DNA from: Saccharina japonica
Lineage: Eukaryota; Sar; Phaeophyceae; Laminariales; Laminariaceae
Reading direction: 5' to 3'
Length of the DNA: 64,000 nucleotides
NCBI GenBank assembly: GCA_008828725.1
Contig: MEHQ01004367.1
Span: 1-64,000, forward strand
Shown here: piece after piece, positions 10,200 through 21,030 of the stretch
How positions within the stretch are numbered: the stretch's first letter is position 1
How the letters are laid out: every line of letters begins with the position of its first letter
Notes under the pieces: model-generated
Seen by the model: only the letters and a program-made list of their open reading frames with translations
The model's database searches: none
What the model was told of the DNA's origin: nothing
Made by a program: the position numbers and the translations under genes

Positions 10200-10862
10200 C
10201 CTCGCCCCCCCGTTCGGGGGTCGGGAGGGTCGAAATTGAATAATTCGACGTGGGTGCGTCGAAATCAATTTTGTTTTAACCCCCTTGCGCAGACCACGAA
10301 TTATGTTGTTCGTTTTGGATGTTTCGGTTGAGTTGTTCACACAGGGGAGCGCGACAAAGGCGGAAATGTGGCGACACTAGATTCTGTTGTCGACGAAGAA
10401 AGCAAGAAGGAGAGGGCAGAAAGTGTGGCATATGGTCCCCGGATCGATTTTGTAGGGGAGATGGAAACTCATGTTTTTATCATCGCCTTGGGTACGATCT
10501 TCTCTCTTCTATCTTCTCGTTTATTTCTTGCTTTCTGCCTGTTTCTCTGTTTCCGAAACCTTCCGCCTCTTCGTTTGGTTGCTTCGCCCTTGCAGCATAT
10601 ACTTTAGTGTGTCTTCCTCTTGTTGAGCAGGTACCAGGTACGTATGTATGTACATGTATGTATGCACGCGTTTCTTCAATAATTGCAGCGATTCTGGGTT
10701 CCTTGCGTCATTTGTCTGTATCCTATTTCATTTAAGAATGTATTTGATTATCGTATTTTCCCTTTTACTAGCGGTACGATCAAGGCTCCGCCCTCGGCGC
10801 TAGCTTTGCGTTGCCCATAGTAGTATGCAAGCTTCTGGCCAGATGCACAGGGGTCGCATTAA
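10200..10862. other. Intergenic stretch, no gene recognised
   Basis: Near 10233-10275 AAATTGA...TTCGACG pairs imperfectly with CGTCGAAATCAATTT. A 138-codon frame at 10319-10735 is hydrophobic and low-complexity and has no recognisable domain. GTATGTATGTACATGTATG near 10640 is a short simple repeat. Confidence 0.4.
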
Positions 10863-13440
10863 CAGTGTGCGGTGATTTACTACTCTGAATCGAAAAAATA
10901 GAACCACACCGTGCGGGGTGGTATCGACCCGGGGGGTGTTTGCTTTTGTCAGAGGTGTACATGTATTGAAGGATATATGATTCGAAGATTGAGCCTTACC
11001 ATCCCCGGGTGCGGCGGCACATCGACCTTGAGCCCCAGGCAACCGTAAATCAGCCCGTGGCCCGTGCCGTTGGGTTTTATCACACCTCACTGGGCGGTAT
11101 CCACCCAGGGGGTGCCGTTTCCTCCCCCGGGGTGTTGGAGTTGTAGATGTTTGGAAATACTTATGATCCGGGGATGGGCTGTTATCTTCTCCGGGTGCGG
11201 TGGGACCTCGCCGTTGCCCCGAGGGGCGACCGCCGCCGGAACGCGGACTATATGAGATCCTGCCAACCGTCAAGATGCCCGTGGGGTTAGGGGTTTCACA
11301 CCTTGCGGGGCGGTATGGACCCGAGGGTTGTTCGTTTGTTCGATCCCGGATTGTTGGAGTTGTAGATGTATGAAACGATTTATGACCCGGGGGTAGGACG
11401 ATATTATCCCTGGGTGTTCCAGAGCCTCGCTGTTGCCTGAAGGGGCAACTCCCGTCGCGCGCTGACATCCTCAACCCCCAGCAAAATCAACAATCAGCCA
11501 GTGGGGTATGGGTTTCCACACCTTGCGGGGCGGTATCGAACCGGAGGATGTCGGTTTTCGTCCCCAAGATGTTGGAGTTGTAGGTGTATGGAAGAATTTA
11601 TGATCCGGGGACGGCACTTGATCATCCGCTGATGCGGTGGGATCTCACTGCCGCCCCGAGGGGCAACTCTCAACGCGCGATGACTCTACTAGCCCCAGCG
11701 AAATCATCAGTCAGTGGGGTTGGGGTTTCCACACCTTGCGGCGCGGTATCGATCCCGGGGGATGTACGATTGGGTCACGGGGTTATTGGAGTTGTACAGG
11801 AATGAAAATATTTATGATCCGGGATAGAAGTTTATCATCCCTGGGTATGACGGGACCTCGCCGTTGCCCAGAGTGGCAACTGGCGCTGCGCGCAGGCCAG
11901 CCAAAATAACAATCAGCCGGTGGCGATGGCGTTTCTACACCTTGCCGGGCAGTATCGGTCCGTTAGTGTCCCCGGATTGTTGGAGTTTAGATGTATGGAA
12001 GGATTTATGATCCGGGGATAAAAAATTATTATTTCCGGGTGCGGCGGGACCTCGGCGTTGCCCTCCCAACTTGCGCTGTGCTCAGCGCGAATGAACTAAA
12101 GCGCCCGAGCCAAATCAGACAAATCAGACAATGGTGATAAGATCTCCACACCTTGCGGGGCGGTATAGACCCGGGGGATGTCCGTCTACACCCCCGGGTT
12201 GTTGGAGTTGGAGATGGATAGAACAAGATCTGACCCGGGGAAGGGACATTATCATCCCCGGGTGCGGCGGGAATTCATGTTCCCCCGAGTGGCAACTCTC
12301 GCCGCACGCTGGCTGTATGAAGGCCAGTCAACCGTACACTAGCCCGTTGGGTTGGGGTTTCCACGCCTCGTAGGGCGATATCGACCCGGGGGGTGTCCGT
12401 TTACGTCCCCGGGTTGTTGGAGTTGTAAATGTATGAAACGATATCTGATCCGGGGGTGGCCCGGTATCATCTCCGGGTGCAGAGTGACTTCGACGTTGCC
12501 CCGAGTGGAAACTCTCGCCGCACGCTGGCTCTATCAGGGCCAGGCGACCGTACATTGCCCCTATGGGCTATGACAGTAAAACAAAGGATTGGGGTAGCGA
12601 CGCCCTGAGACATCAGCTATGTTCATGGTCTGCATTTATCTGCAACGCGTGACGGCCCGTATAACACAGAGCATGCAGGAAGAGTCCGTTTGGAAATCGC
12701 CGTCGTGTGGGCAGATAAATCCCGTGCGGCCAAAAGTACCATATCGAACAAGAACCGGGAACAAGTTCGAACCCGGACGTCAATTTTTCGCTTTTTGAGT
12801 TTGCCCTTTGTCCTTTTCGGTTAAATCTTCGCCCAGACCCTTCTCTCTGGTGTTGTGTCACCGGAATGTTAGCGATAGGGCACGTGGTCTCTCCATGGGA
12901 GGTGAAAGCATGATTCTCAACCTGCCCTCTAGAGGGTGTATTTGTCGACAATATACGCGTCCCCAAAGGGTGAATGCCTCTGTTTTGTTTTGGAAAACTG
13001 GGACGCATCGTGAGCCAAAAAAATACTTTTCAAGCACAAGTTACACCCCAAGCCTTTTTTTACTGTCATAGTCCATAGCATTGCCCTGTGTAATTGGGGC
13101 TTCTACACCTTGTGGGGCGGTATCGACCCGGGGGATGTCCTTTTTCGTCCCCCGGTCGTTGGGTTTGTAGTTGCATGAAAGAACGTTTGATGCGGGTATT
13201 TGAAATTATCGTCCCCGGGTACCTCTGGCTCCCTGGGCCTAAGACAATCGGTGATCAACTGGTGGGGGTGGGGTTTCCATGCGGTACGGGGCAGTGTCGA
13301 CCCAGGAAATCGATGTTTTGTCCACGGTTGGTCGGAGTTGTAGAAACATGAAGGGATTTCTGATCTGCGGACGGGAACGTATGCTCCCTGGATGTGGCGG
13401 AATCTCGATGACTCTTTTCAGCAGCGATCGTTTAAGAAAG
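10863..13440. repeat. Satellite array, ten units of about 213 bp
   Basis: The landmark CTTGCGGGGCGGTATCGAC (and variants) recurs near 10909, 11089, 11302, 11521, 11735, 11941, 12151, 12367, 13108 and 13283. Intervals are 206-219 bp except at the edges (180 and 175). The 741-bp gap between 12367 and 13108 becomes 215 bp once the 518-bp insertion and one 8-bp duplication are removed. Other unit landmarks are TGTTGGAGTTGTAGATGTATG and CCCCGGGTGCGGCGGGA. Units are well diverged, so the array is old. Minus-strand frames (10800-11474) follow the repeat and are not genes. Confidence 0.9.
12561..13078. mobile_element. 518-bp non-autonomous TIR transposon with 8-bp target duplication
   Basis: Terminal inverted repeats of about 33 bp (12561-12594, CTATGGGCTATGACAG...; 13046-13078) differ at about four positions. 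The octamer CATTGCCC occurs directly on both sides (12553-12560 and 13079-13086). Deleting the element and one octamer restores a normal satellite unit. Eight-base duplications are typical of hAT, P and Merlin superfamilies; the terminus does not settle which. The interior holds an unrecognised 131-codon minus frame (12613-13008) and no transposase motif. Confidence 0.9.
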
Positions 13441-14032
13441 AGCCACGGCAACTGTGGCGTGGATTTGGGAAACCAATCAGATGCCAAAAGAGGTATTCGA
13501 AAATTGTATTTCAGCAGGTAAGGCTTGCTAGATGGCTGTCAGCTTAGTTAGGATTGTGTCACGGCCACGGCTTGGTGTGGCATGGGACCCGGTGTTCTTT
13601 GGGTCGTGGCACCCAGCCTCCCTACCCATGGGGCAAAGTGGGGCTAAACCGTTCTTGATTGCGCTACCCGATTACTGACAGACAGACAGAATATGAGCCT
13701 TTAAACCTTGCTGTACACCTAACCTCAGCAGCTGAGGATTGTGGCGTTTGGCTCTCGTGCTACGATACCGTTCGCGAGGTAAGGTTGTTTTGAATGTACG
13801 TTGCTGTAAGGTTGCCGTTGTACACGTCATCTCAGTACCTGGGTTTCAGATATATTTACTGTCCAGATCCTGCTATTCCAAGTAGATTGTGGTATTGTTG
13901 TTATCTAGTACTGGCATTGTCTTGTGCTGGTGCTGTCTCGTCGCTGCTGTACACGTTACCTCAGTACCTGTGTTTTATATCTACCTGTACTGTTTATATC
14001 CTGCTATTCCCAGTAGTTTGTGGTAAAGTACG
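13441..14032. repeat. Intergenic stretch with a 135-bp tandem duplication at its right end
   Basis: TGTACACGT...CTCAGTACCTG...ATCCTGCTATTCC occurs at about 13815-13890 and again at 13949-14015. A CAGACAGACAGA tract is at 13678. No gene is recognised. Confidence 0.6.
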
Positions 14033-14204
14033 TGTTGATTGTACTCAGTAACACTGCGCATAAGACCCATCGTATAGCAGGAGTTCCACATGCTTGATAG
14101 GAATTCTTGTAGTGGGATATGGGACATTGGGAAGTTTTATGAGCCGCTCGATGTCACCCGAGGTTTGGGCCGAGTCAGCTCGACAGCTACTGGAATAATG
14201 CACA
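14033..14204 (+). repeat. Putative 5' LTR
   Basis: It begins TGTTGATTGTACTCAGTAAC and ends AATAATGCACA, with TG...CA termini, about 172 bp. The first 140 bp match 17428-17566. Confidence 0.65.
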
Positions 14205-14307
14205 AGAGATCTTCTGTGTTACTACTGTCTTGTGCCACCACGACGTCTGCCTGCGCCAAATGCGTGTACACCTTTATAGATCAATCAGCACACTAGTGGA
14301 ACCGGTG

Positions 14308-14830
14308 ATGCCATTGGAGAGCGCTGACATACCAGAGGGGACTCCCAGAGGTGAGCAGGTTGTGCGAGCCCATGCCAGGTCACGAGGACGCTGGTATGGA
14401 GAGAATCTAAGAGCTACTTAAGATTGAGATCTCGGCACTGAAGCTCGAAAAGGAGATCGGACTCGCAGAGGCAGCTCTGCAAGCGTCGTATGCAGAGGAT
14501 CCCGCCTTGAATCGATTTTGGTCATGGTGAGTGACGGCGATCACGGAGAGACCTCAGGTTCTCCGCAAGGAGCATAAGCTTCAAGCGGAGGTCGTGATGA
14601 AAGTTGCTGTATATTTAGTTATATACGAGAAGAAGAACGAGCCGAGAGGAGATAAGAATGAGGAGATGCCGCCTCAGCAGCAGCAGCGCGATCCCAGCAA
14701 CGCCACGTATGAGCCGCAGCTGGTAGACCCACGTGGATCTGGAGGCGAAGGCACTGGAGTGCAGCAGTTGCACAGGCAGTAGCTGCTCCAGTCGCAACGC
14801 CCGCAAGAGGAGCAGCAGTCAGAGGATTGC
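14308..14830 (+). pseudogene. Gag-like coding remnant (coiled coil, Gln-rich), broken frames
   Basis: Three frame segments follow each other. 14308-14419 encodes a basic/acidic peptide starting MPLESADIPEG. About 14420-14528 encodes a helical heptad-like stretch (EISALKLEKEIGLAEAAL). 14531-14782 encodes a charged segment (TERPQVLRKEHKLQAEVV) ending in Gln/Pro-rich sequence. Position directly after the 5' LTR, helical content and Gln-rich tail suggest a Gag-type protein, by inference only; no zinc knuckle or other named domain is visible. It could also be unrelated captured sequence. Confidence 0.4.
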
Positions 14831-14849
14831 TGCGCTTGCCGGGACGTAA

Positions 14850-15035
14850 GCACGCAAATGCCACCGCCGCTGCTGCCGCCGTCGCCGCCACTACCGCCGC
14901 CACTGCCGCCATCGACACCACCGCCGCTGCCGCCGCCGTTACTACGGCCGACGCTGCCGCCGTTCACGTCATCGCCGCCGTCGCTGCCGTCATGGCCGCC
15001 GCCGCCGCCGTTGCCGCCGTCGCCGCAAAACCACA
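14850..15035. repeat. GCC/GCT trinucleotide-rich tract
   Basis: Degenerate CCGCCGCTGCC-type repeat giving poly-Ala, poly-Pro or poly-Gly in the various frames. The frames here are composition artefacts. Confidence 0.8.
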
Positions 15036-17409
15036 GTACCGCCAGGCCTATGTCTGAATCTGTGGGTCTAGTTTGTGCAAGAAAAGAAGGAGTTTGTTGG
15101 CGGGCACGAGAAGCCGGGAGAGGGGAGGTTATTTGGAAGCCGGGGGGAACGTTGCCCCGGAGGAAAGAGCAGAAGGAGAGAGCGAAGGGGGGGGCTCACG
15201 GGGGAGTCTGCATCGTCGATTGGGAGGCAGAGCACGGGCGCAAGAGGAGGCGCTGCCCGAAGCGAGAGAGAGTAAAGGAGAAATGACCACCACGCCGTCA
15301 GCAAGGGCTTTCACCCGCACGAGGCGAGTATGAATGTTTTGCTTGCTGCTGAAGATTTCCGTTCTTGAATTGATTTTGTATTGATTTAAGAAAGATGAAT
15401 CCCCCCACATTGGAGATTGAGAATGGAGCATGTTTTGGAGATTTTGAGGGTGGAATGGAGGTATGACACACATGCGTATTTGTATAGCTTATCTCACTGA
15501 TGTTTTCCTGTAGACTGCTGTAATGTACAAGTACTACTGCAGGACAACGGTTGTCTGTTTTACGGTTGCCTGGTCGTACGCTCTGGCTGGGTACCAATCC
15601 ACGTACGAGTAAGACGTAGATTTTGAAAGTGCAATATGAGGGAATTATGAAAGAATGAGTTGAACTTTCAGCACACACATACATCATCAGTACTTCTGCT
15701 GTACCGTATCAGCACAACCCCCCGTAATTGAATACGAGTACGAAAGCAGTAGTAGTATAGTAAGACAGATACAAGAGGATGCGCAGAGTTGAGTACGATA
15801 CTACATCGTATATATCTGGACTGCAGAGTAGCACAACCCCCCCGTCCAGTGTCCGTTACCCTGGTATCCACTGCTGTTAATGGTGGAGTTATGAGTATGA
15901 GCTGAGGAAACACTTTGCACGGTACTGCTGTACATGTTCACCAAGTCGGAGGATTGAGTGAGATACTACGCATACGTACAGCAGTATATAGTAGTGATCG
16001 GTAATTCATAGATGCGACATGGTATGGGATACCATGTGGTATCATAGATATGTTGTCGTTATACAGTAGCCATTGTTGAGATCATTAAATAGCGGTAAAA
16101 AGAGAGATTTGCAAGCTGATACGTATGTATCAATGCATGAAAAGAGCAAAATACCCGTGGCCACCCTGATTGCTGGGCCGCACGACCTATCCCCTGCTGT
16201 TTGTTTCGAGTCTATGCTGTCGAGGTGACTGCTGATTTTACCCAGGGGGGAGGGCTGGGCGACCCGAGCTGCGGCGACTCCATGAGACCGGAAAGAGAGG
16301 CAGCCGCAGCGGAGGCAACAGCAGCAGTAGGAATGTTTGGGGCATTATTGGGACTGTGGGTAGGTTTTAAGTTTTTGAATGATATGTGATTGCCTTATTA
16401 TTACGAACGATTTCGTTGTTTGAGTTTTAGCTGACCAATTTACTTGGTGCGTATTGCGTTGAGGGTGTGGCTGTTGAAGAGTAAATAATCTCAGTCTACG
16501 GCGAAATGACCACCACTGAAGTGACTTTGAACTGCACCAGAGGGCGCGTTCGGTCCAGATTCAATGTTCTTGGTTTTGAGCTTTAAGTCGCATTCCGCCT
16601 TTCATTGCGTTTGGCACGCGTTGTATCGAGCGATATTGGGTCTGCATACTTGAAGTAATGTAGAATACACGTGGATGTAGTTTCTGCGGTTACGTTCATA
16701 TAATACGAGAGGAGTTTCATTTTTCCTGGTTCAGCTAGGCCCCATACTGGGTACTAGTATATCGACGTAATCGAGGATTCTCAAGGAGGTTTATGTTGGT
16801 TTATGAATTGAGTATGTATTGCCGGTCGTTGGGTAAGCGTACAGCAGCGTAATACCGTTTTTCTTGGCTAATTCTGAGGATAATGCCGTTTTTCCTGGCA
16901 ATATAGTTCGAGAGTGTTCGATGTTTCCAGCACGAGCAACTATGGTTTTGGGTACTGTAGTTTGAGCGCCAGATCAATTATTTGGGAAGAAGTATGTATG
17001 CTATCTCGCATTACTGTCGCGATCTGTGAATCTATGGCGGGAGTAGGGGATGGAAGGAGACTTTTATCCGAGGGAAACGGGGTTCCTTGCGATCTCTAGC
17101 CTTATACCTTTTCTTAGTTTTTATGTGTTTGGTGTAACTACGTACTGTCACATTTTCCATAGTTGCATTGTTTTTGTCTGGGATTGAGGGAGAGGTTTTC
17201 ACTTGTCGTCGGGATGAGTTTCCTCTTGATATTGATGTGTTTTGAACTCGAGATTGTATGAGTCTTGATTTGAGGATATGGTTTTCGAGTTGCAGATTTG
17301 AGTTTGAGTTTCCGAGTTTGGTATGAGTTCATTTTGATTTTGCGATGTATCGACCCTGCAATATCGTGCCTTATCATGCACCGAGCAGGGGGGAATTATT
17401 ATGGTTGTT
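15036..17409. other. Interior of the 14-17.6 kb element, no pol genes
   Basis: A small frame at 16201-16389 ends with a hydrophobic stretch (GMFGALLGLWVGF) but has no family. AGCACAACCCCCC occurs twice (15710 and 15830). Two GCCGTTTTTCxTGGC motifs at 16850-16905 match repeats at 49780-49940. 17150-17340 is a GAGTTTG-rich low-complexity stretch. Nothing encodes reverse transcriptase or integrase. Confidence 0.5.
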
Positions 17410-17427
17410 TATAATGAGCAGGGGGGA
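17410..17427 (+). other. Polypurine tract before the putative 3' LTR
   Basis: GAGCAGGGGGGA abuts the TGTTGA start. A second copy, GAGCAGGGGGGAATTATT, lies upstream at about 17383, giving a doubled tract. Confidence 0.55.
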
Positions 17428-17613
17428 TGTTGACTGTACTCAGTAACACAACGCATAAGATCCATCGTATAGTAGGAGCTCCACATGCTTGATAGGAATT
17501 ATTGTAGTGGGATATGGGACATCGGGATGTTCTATGAGCCGCTCGATGTCACTCGAGGTTTGGGCCGCGTGTATTATTCCCGTAGCTGTCGAGCTGACTC
17601 GGCCCAAACCGAG
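17428..17613 (+). repeat. Putative 3' LTR with an inverted terminal segment
   Basis: Matches the 5' LTR up to GAGGTTTGGGCC (17566). It then carries GTATTATTCCCGTAGCTG and on to GGCCCAAACC, the reverse complement of the 5' LTR tail. GGTTTGGGCC/GGCCCAAACC at both edges could have served as the inversion hinge. Confidence 0.6.
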
Positions 17614-17627
17614 GGATGTACACTTTT

Positions 17628-17931
17628 TGACTTTGTTGTGGCACGTGTCGCGACACGTGTCGCGACACGCCGCGGCATGTCGCGGCATGCCGTGACACCC
17701 CACGGCGTGTCGCGGCGAGTGTTGCGGGGAGTGTCGCGGCGAGTGTCGCTAACCCTAACCCTAACCCTAACCCTAACCCTAACCCTAAACCTACGTGCCG
17801 CGGCTTGTCGCGACATGCCGCGGCGTGTAGCAAAACGCCGCGGCATGTGTCGCGGCGTGCCGCGGCAGCCTCCGTGGCGTGTCGCGGCATGTCGCGACAC
17901 GTGTCGCGACTCGTGCCACGAAAAAGTCTAA
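17628..17931. repeat. GC-rich foldback built from TGTCGCG/CGCGGCATG units
   Basis: The left edge GACTTTGTTGTGGCACGTG and the reverse complement of the right edge (GACTTTTTCGTGGCACGAG) match through about 40 bp (17628-17668 and 17892-17931). The interior consists of short CGCGACACG, CGCGGCATG and CACGGCGTG units. Six CCCTAA repeats sit in the middle. No coding is recognised; minus frames crossing it are Arg/Cys-rich artefacts. Confidence 0.8.
17749..17790 (-). repeat. Interstitial telomere-type repeat, six CCCTAA units
   Basis: Six uninterrupted CCCTAA hexamers (TTAGGG on the minus strand), with half-units at each end. It is the least decayed of three telomere-like tracts in the window. Confidence 0.9.
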
Positions 17932-18750
17932 TAATGTAGATCTTAGACCTGAGGGCTGCTGTACACATAACTTTGGCACCGGGTAGGCACGAACACAGCC
18001 AACTTGTTGCTCCGCCTTCTCCGATAATGTGCAGGGATAGAGACGTGTACGTTGCCCGAAAAGTAGCAGGTTTGTTCAAAATTGTAATTGTCCGCATGTG
18101 CGGCGGTGCTACAAGTTCACCAAACCACGTTGTTTCGGTGACTCGTACCCATGACTGAGAGATGTATCTCAGATTTAGGCTGTCATCCTTCTTTCTTTCG
18201 AACAAACGTCCAACTGCAGCAGCAGCAGTTCGTACAGCAGTAGCTGAAGTATACTTCGAGATGGTGGTTGGCGCGTTAACGTACATAAATTACACGTGAT
18301 GCCGCAGTGTCAGTGCTAACTGTCAGTATGTCGAACCACGACCCGACCGACAGTATGCACGTGTATACCACTGCAGGTATCCTACACACCTGGCTGGAAT
18401 ACGTACCAGGTATACCATTTGGTTTTCCCGGAATTTGGGACGAGACGACAGAGTGACCAATGTCTGTGGATGGGATGAGACGAACTAAGGATAGAGCTGA
18501 GCTTGGTTCAGCCGAACCGACCGACGACGAAGGAGGGAAGTCGGCACGCCGCTCCGGTGACCTCCGTTCAGATCAGGGGAGTGTAGTTTGTTTGTATCAA
18601 TACAGTATAGTATGTAGGCCCGCCATTAAGAAACACGTGCACGTCCTACGTACGTATTTGGAGTAAGTCCCAGGTTTTGATTCGCTTGTCCAATTCCAGG
18701 CCACTTTCCTGTATCCTGTTTCTTATCAACCGAAGATATTGAAACGGGTT
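17932..18750. other. Intergenic stretch, no gene recognised
   Basis: The minus frame 17549-18286 runs through the foldback and shows no domain. CAGCAGCAG occurs near 18218. Nothing else is supported. Confidence 0.4.
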
Positions 18751-18754
18751 TGGT

Positions 18755-19117
18755 TTACATGTATTTTTTAGGAGTATTTTCTTGGTGATGGAGGTTATTC
18801 TGAAATGGTGCGCCCTGCTTCGAATGCTTCGAGGTGTGGGGTGCTGGCAGCCGAAACGAAGACCGCTGCCAGCAGCCACGAGAAATCGATCGCGTACGTA
18901 GCTTGCAGAGTACTCCACACCTTCGATGCGTCTTTCGTAAACACGAACAGCCGAAACACAAATTGGCCAATGCGCATTGTTTTGTGTACTTTATCCTTAA
19001 CTCAACCCTCACCTGATGTATTTCATATTGCAGCTCGGCTTGCATGTTGGTATTTATTATCTGAGTCGTCAAAACATCTTCGTCCAATGTTTTGTTTCGG
19101 CTGAAGTCCCGACCCAC
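18755..19117 (-). pseudogene. Possible coding remnant with a membrane-like segment, frameshifted
   Basis: The minus frame from 19117 encodes KTLDEDVLTTQIINTNM, a plausible helical sequence, and degrades after about 35 residues. An overlapping frame (18977 to 18795) encodes FVFTKDASKVWSTLQ and a hydrophobic stretch (SWLLAAVFVSAAS) before a stop. Together they look like one coding sequence with a frameshift near 18985. A GTGAGG donor-like site at about 19012 is an alternative explanation, but no suitable acceptor lies close. No family is recognised. It lies about 0.5 kb downstream of the hAT relic on the same strand, so it may be transposon cargo. Confidence 0.25.
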
Positions 19118-19593
19118 TGACTCACACCTGCAGTTAACGTTGCCAAGCCCGTTACATTGTCTCCCCTGCTGCCGTCACAGGACGCTGCAGATAGCGAATT
19201 GGGAGATAAGTGATCGACAGGACAACGGCGCCAGCGAGGACGACGGATTCAGCGGAGGTAACGCCCAGAAGCTGTTCATGATGCGACTCTGTGATCCTGT
19301 ACTGTTTTGACCATCGCAAGCGACCTCGTCGGTCACGAAGTTAACCTTGAGGGCATGTCAACCGTAGCTTGTACGACTGGAAAACAGTCCGTCGAAATGC
19401 CCCTAGATTCCTATTGGCGTAGAAGCAACCCCTTTGTCGCCTATAACAAGTAGATAATCTTGCACTGCTTCAATATATTGAGCAAGCCATGCCTCTAGTG
19501 AATAGGCGGCGTCCTTACAGACTTTGGTGTTGCACAATAGCCCCTGCTCCGAAATATATAAGCAAAAGTGCAACTTGTAAAAGCGGCAACGCC

Positions 19594-20590
19594 CTAATCC
19601 AGATCGGACTCTGAATCCAGATTCGATATATCGTCGCCATTCCCGAGGAAGCCATCCGACTCTCCAGAATCGTTATTCCAAGCAACGAAGGCCGTCTGCT
19701 GTTTATCTTCGTCTGTAGCTTGAGATTAGCTCTCACGAAGACCACCTTGCGCGCCTTCTCCACGCCCATGGCCGCATTCCTGCCCCCCATAACATCTGAA
19801 AGCCAACCACGAGGCAGCGGCGTAAAGCAGAGGTTGGGTTGAGCTCAAGGTACGAAGTCGAACAATATCAAACCTTACCATACGACAAACAAACTGCACT
19901 ACAACCTACGTAAAGCCTGCGACTGCACACAGCTAAACAATATATATAACCAGAAGAAAACTCACCCTCGTAGAGACTCCAGTTCCTCTCCGGTCCTGCA
20001 GGTGCAGGAATCTTCGAGTTGCATTGCATCCCCACCTTCGCGAGCTCCTCCATTCCTGTGCCGCTGTAATCGTCCCACCTGTCAGCGACCGGCATTGTTT
20101 TTGCTGCTCCAAGTACATTGAACTCTGCCACTTTATCATACTCTCGGCGAAGGTCCGCCGAACTCACCGCTTCGCGCCCTTTCGGTCACCAAGTGGTGTG
20201 TTTGCGAGCTTGTTCGATTAACTCCAGGTAAAGCGGGTTGCGGCCGAGATCGAAAGACAGTCCGGGAGCGAATACCAAGCGGGCGTGGGCCGCATCCGCT
20301 GCCGATTTCCCTACACCATCCAACATTTTCCGCAAAGACCTCGGCTAGCCGTTCTTCTTCGCGGTTTCTGTGTTCAGCCGCTGGGTACGACCGCTTGTAG
20401 CTTTCCTTCTCTTCTCATCCTCCTCACGATCACTTGTTTATGGAGAGTCCGTGGGTCGGCCGGAGCCCTCGGACGAGTTGAGATGCCGTAGTGCGCAGCA
20501 TCCGCCGAGTAGTGTCCCGCTATCCGGCTGGTGAGCCCCGCGAACTCTTTCCCAGCAAACGGTTTGCCTTTCACCTTCGTATCAGCTGTT
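19594..20590 (-). pseudogene. hAT-family transposase relic (BED finger, DUF659-like, hAT C-terminal domain)
   Basis: A transposase that would excise and insert hAT elements. Order on the minus strand: a BED-like region (20580-20410; GKEFAGLTSRIAGHY, then YGISTRPRAPADP) that has lost its cysteines; after a frameshift, a DUF659-like segment (about 20330-20170; RLVFAPGLSFDL, NPLYLELIEQARKH) interrupted by a TGA; then the C-terminal hATC block with ERNWSLYE. A GT...AG intron (19965 to 19796, 170 bp) follows, and splicing restores NWSLYED joined to VEKARKVVFVRANLKL, exactly the hATC pattern. A last frameshift leads into an acidic SDGF...DSESDLD tail with its stop at 19594. The central catalytic part is missing. 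Non-functional, but the intron junction is convincing. Confidence 0.82.
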
Positions 20591-21030
20591 TTGTGTGAGC
20601 TTTGACCGTCACGTCCATGAACTCAAGAAGCCCACCCCGACCGCCCATCTCGACCGGGGTCACAAGACATCGCGATCCATCGCTGCTTTCACATGCAAAT
20701 GATCGAGTGCTCTGCATTGCAAGCACGAACCACCAACAACAGCTGCACCCGTCCGCAAACGAATACCTGCTGCTGCTGAGACGCTGAGACTGCAGACGGT
20801 GCTGCTGTAGCTTGACAGCAAGTGCAACCAAAGCAGTTATGGAGGGGTTTCCACCATATATGGAGACTTTTCCCTCTAGGGGTCATTTTGAAACAAAGGC
20901 GAACGTCATCGGTTTTTGCTGAGTAACATCTCTCAATATGCGAACACGAACGAATGTGTAACGCGTAGCACGAATCCCTGGTAACAACCATATTATCGCA
21001 AAGGTGGTGACATTCGATACAGTACACTAC

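Larger units (their letters stand above)
14033..17613 (+). mobile_element. Candidate gag-only (non-autonomous) LTR retrotransposon
   Basis: Direct repeats at 14033-14204 and 17428-17613 both begin TGTTGA(C/T)TGTACTCAG. The second is preceded by the purine tract GAGCAGGGGGGA, as expected for a 3' LTR. The 3.2-kb interior has a coiled-coil and Gln-rich gag-like segment near the 5' LTR but no protease, integrase or reverse transcriptase. It shares TGCCGTTTTxCCTGGCAAT and ACCGAGCAGGGGGGA motifs with the reverse-orientation element at 49456-54264, so the two look like relatives. The 3' LTR ends in an inverted segment, which blurs the right border and prevents checking a target duplication. Confidence 0.62.

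Noticed and set aside
10800-11474. 224-codon minus frame in the satellite
   Set aside because: The peptide repeats with the 213-bp period; no independent sign of coding.
14858-15286. Proline-rich 142-codon plus frame
   Set aside because: It is produced by a GCC/GCT trinucleotide tract and is open in several frames on both strands.
17749-17790. True chromosome end
   Set aside because: Only six units, enclosed by inverted repeats and followed by more than 40 kb of ordinary sequence.
17549-18286. 245-codon minus-strand frame
   Set aside because: It runs through the TGTCGCG foldback and the telomeric repeats (Arg/Val runs) and has no domain.
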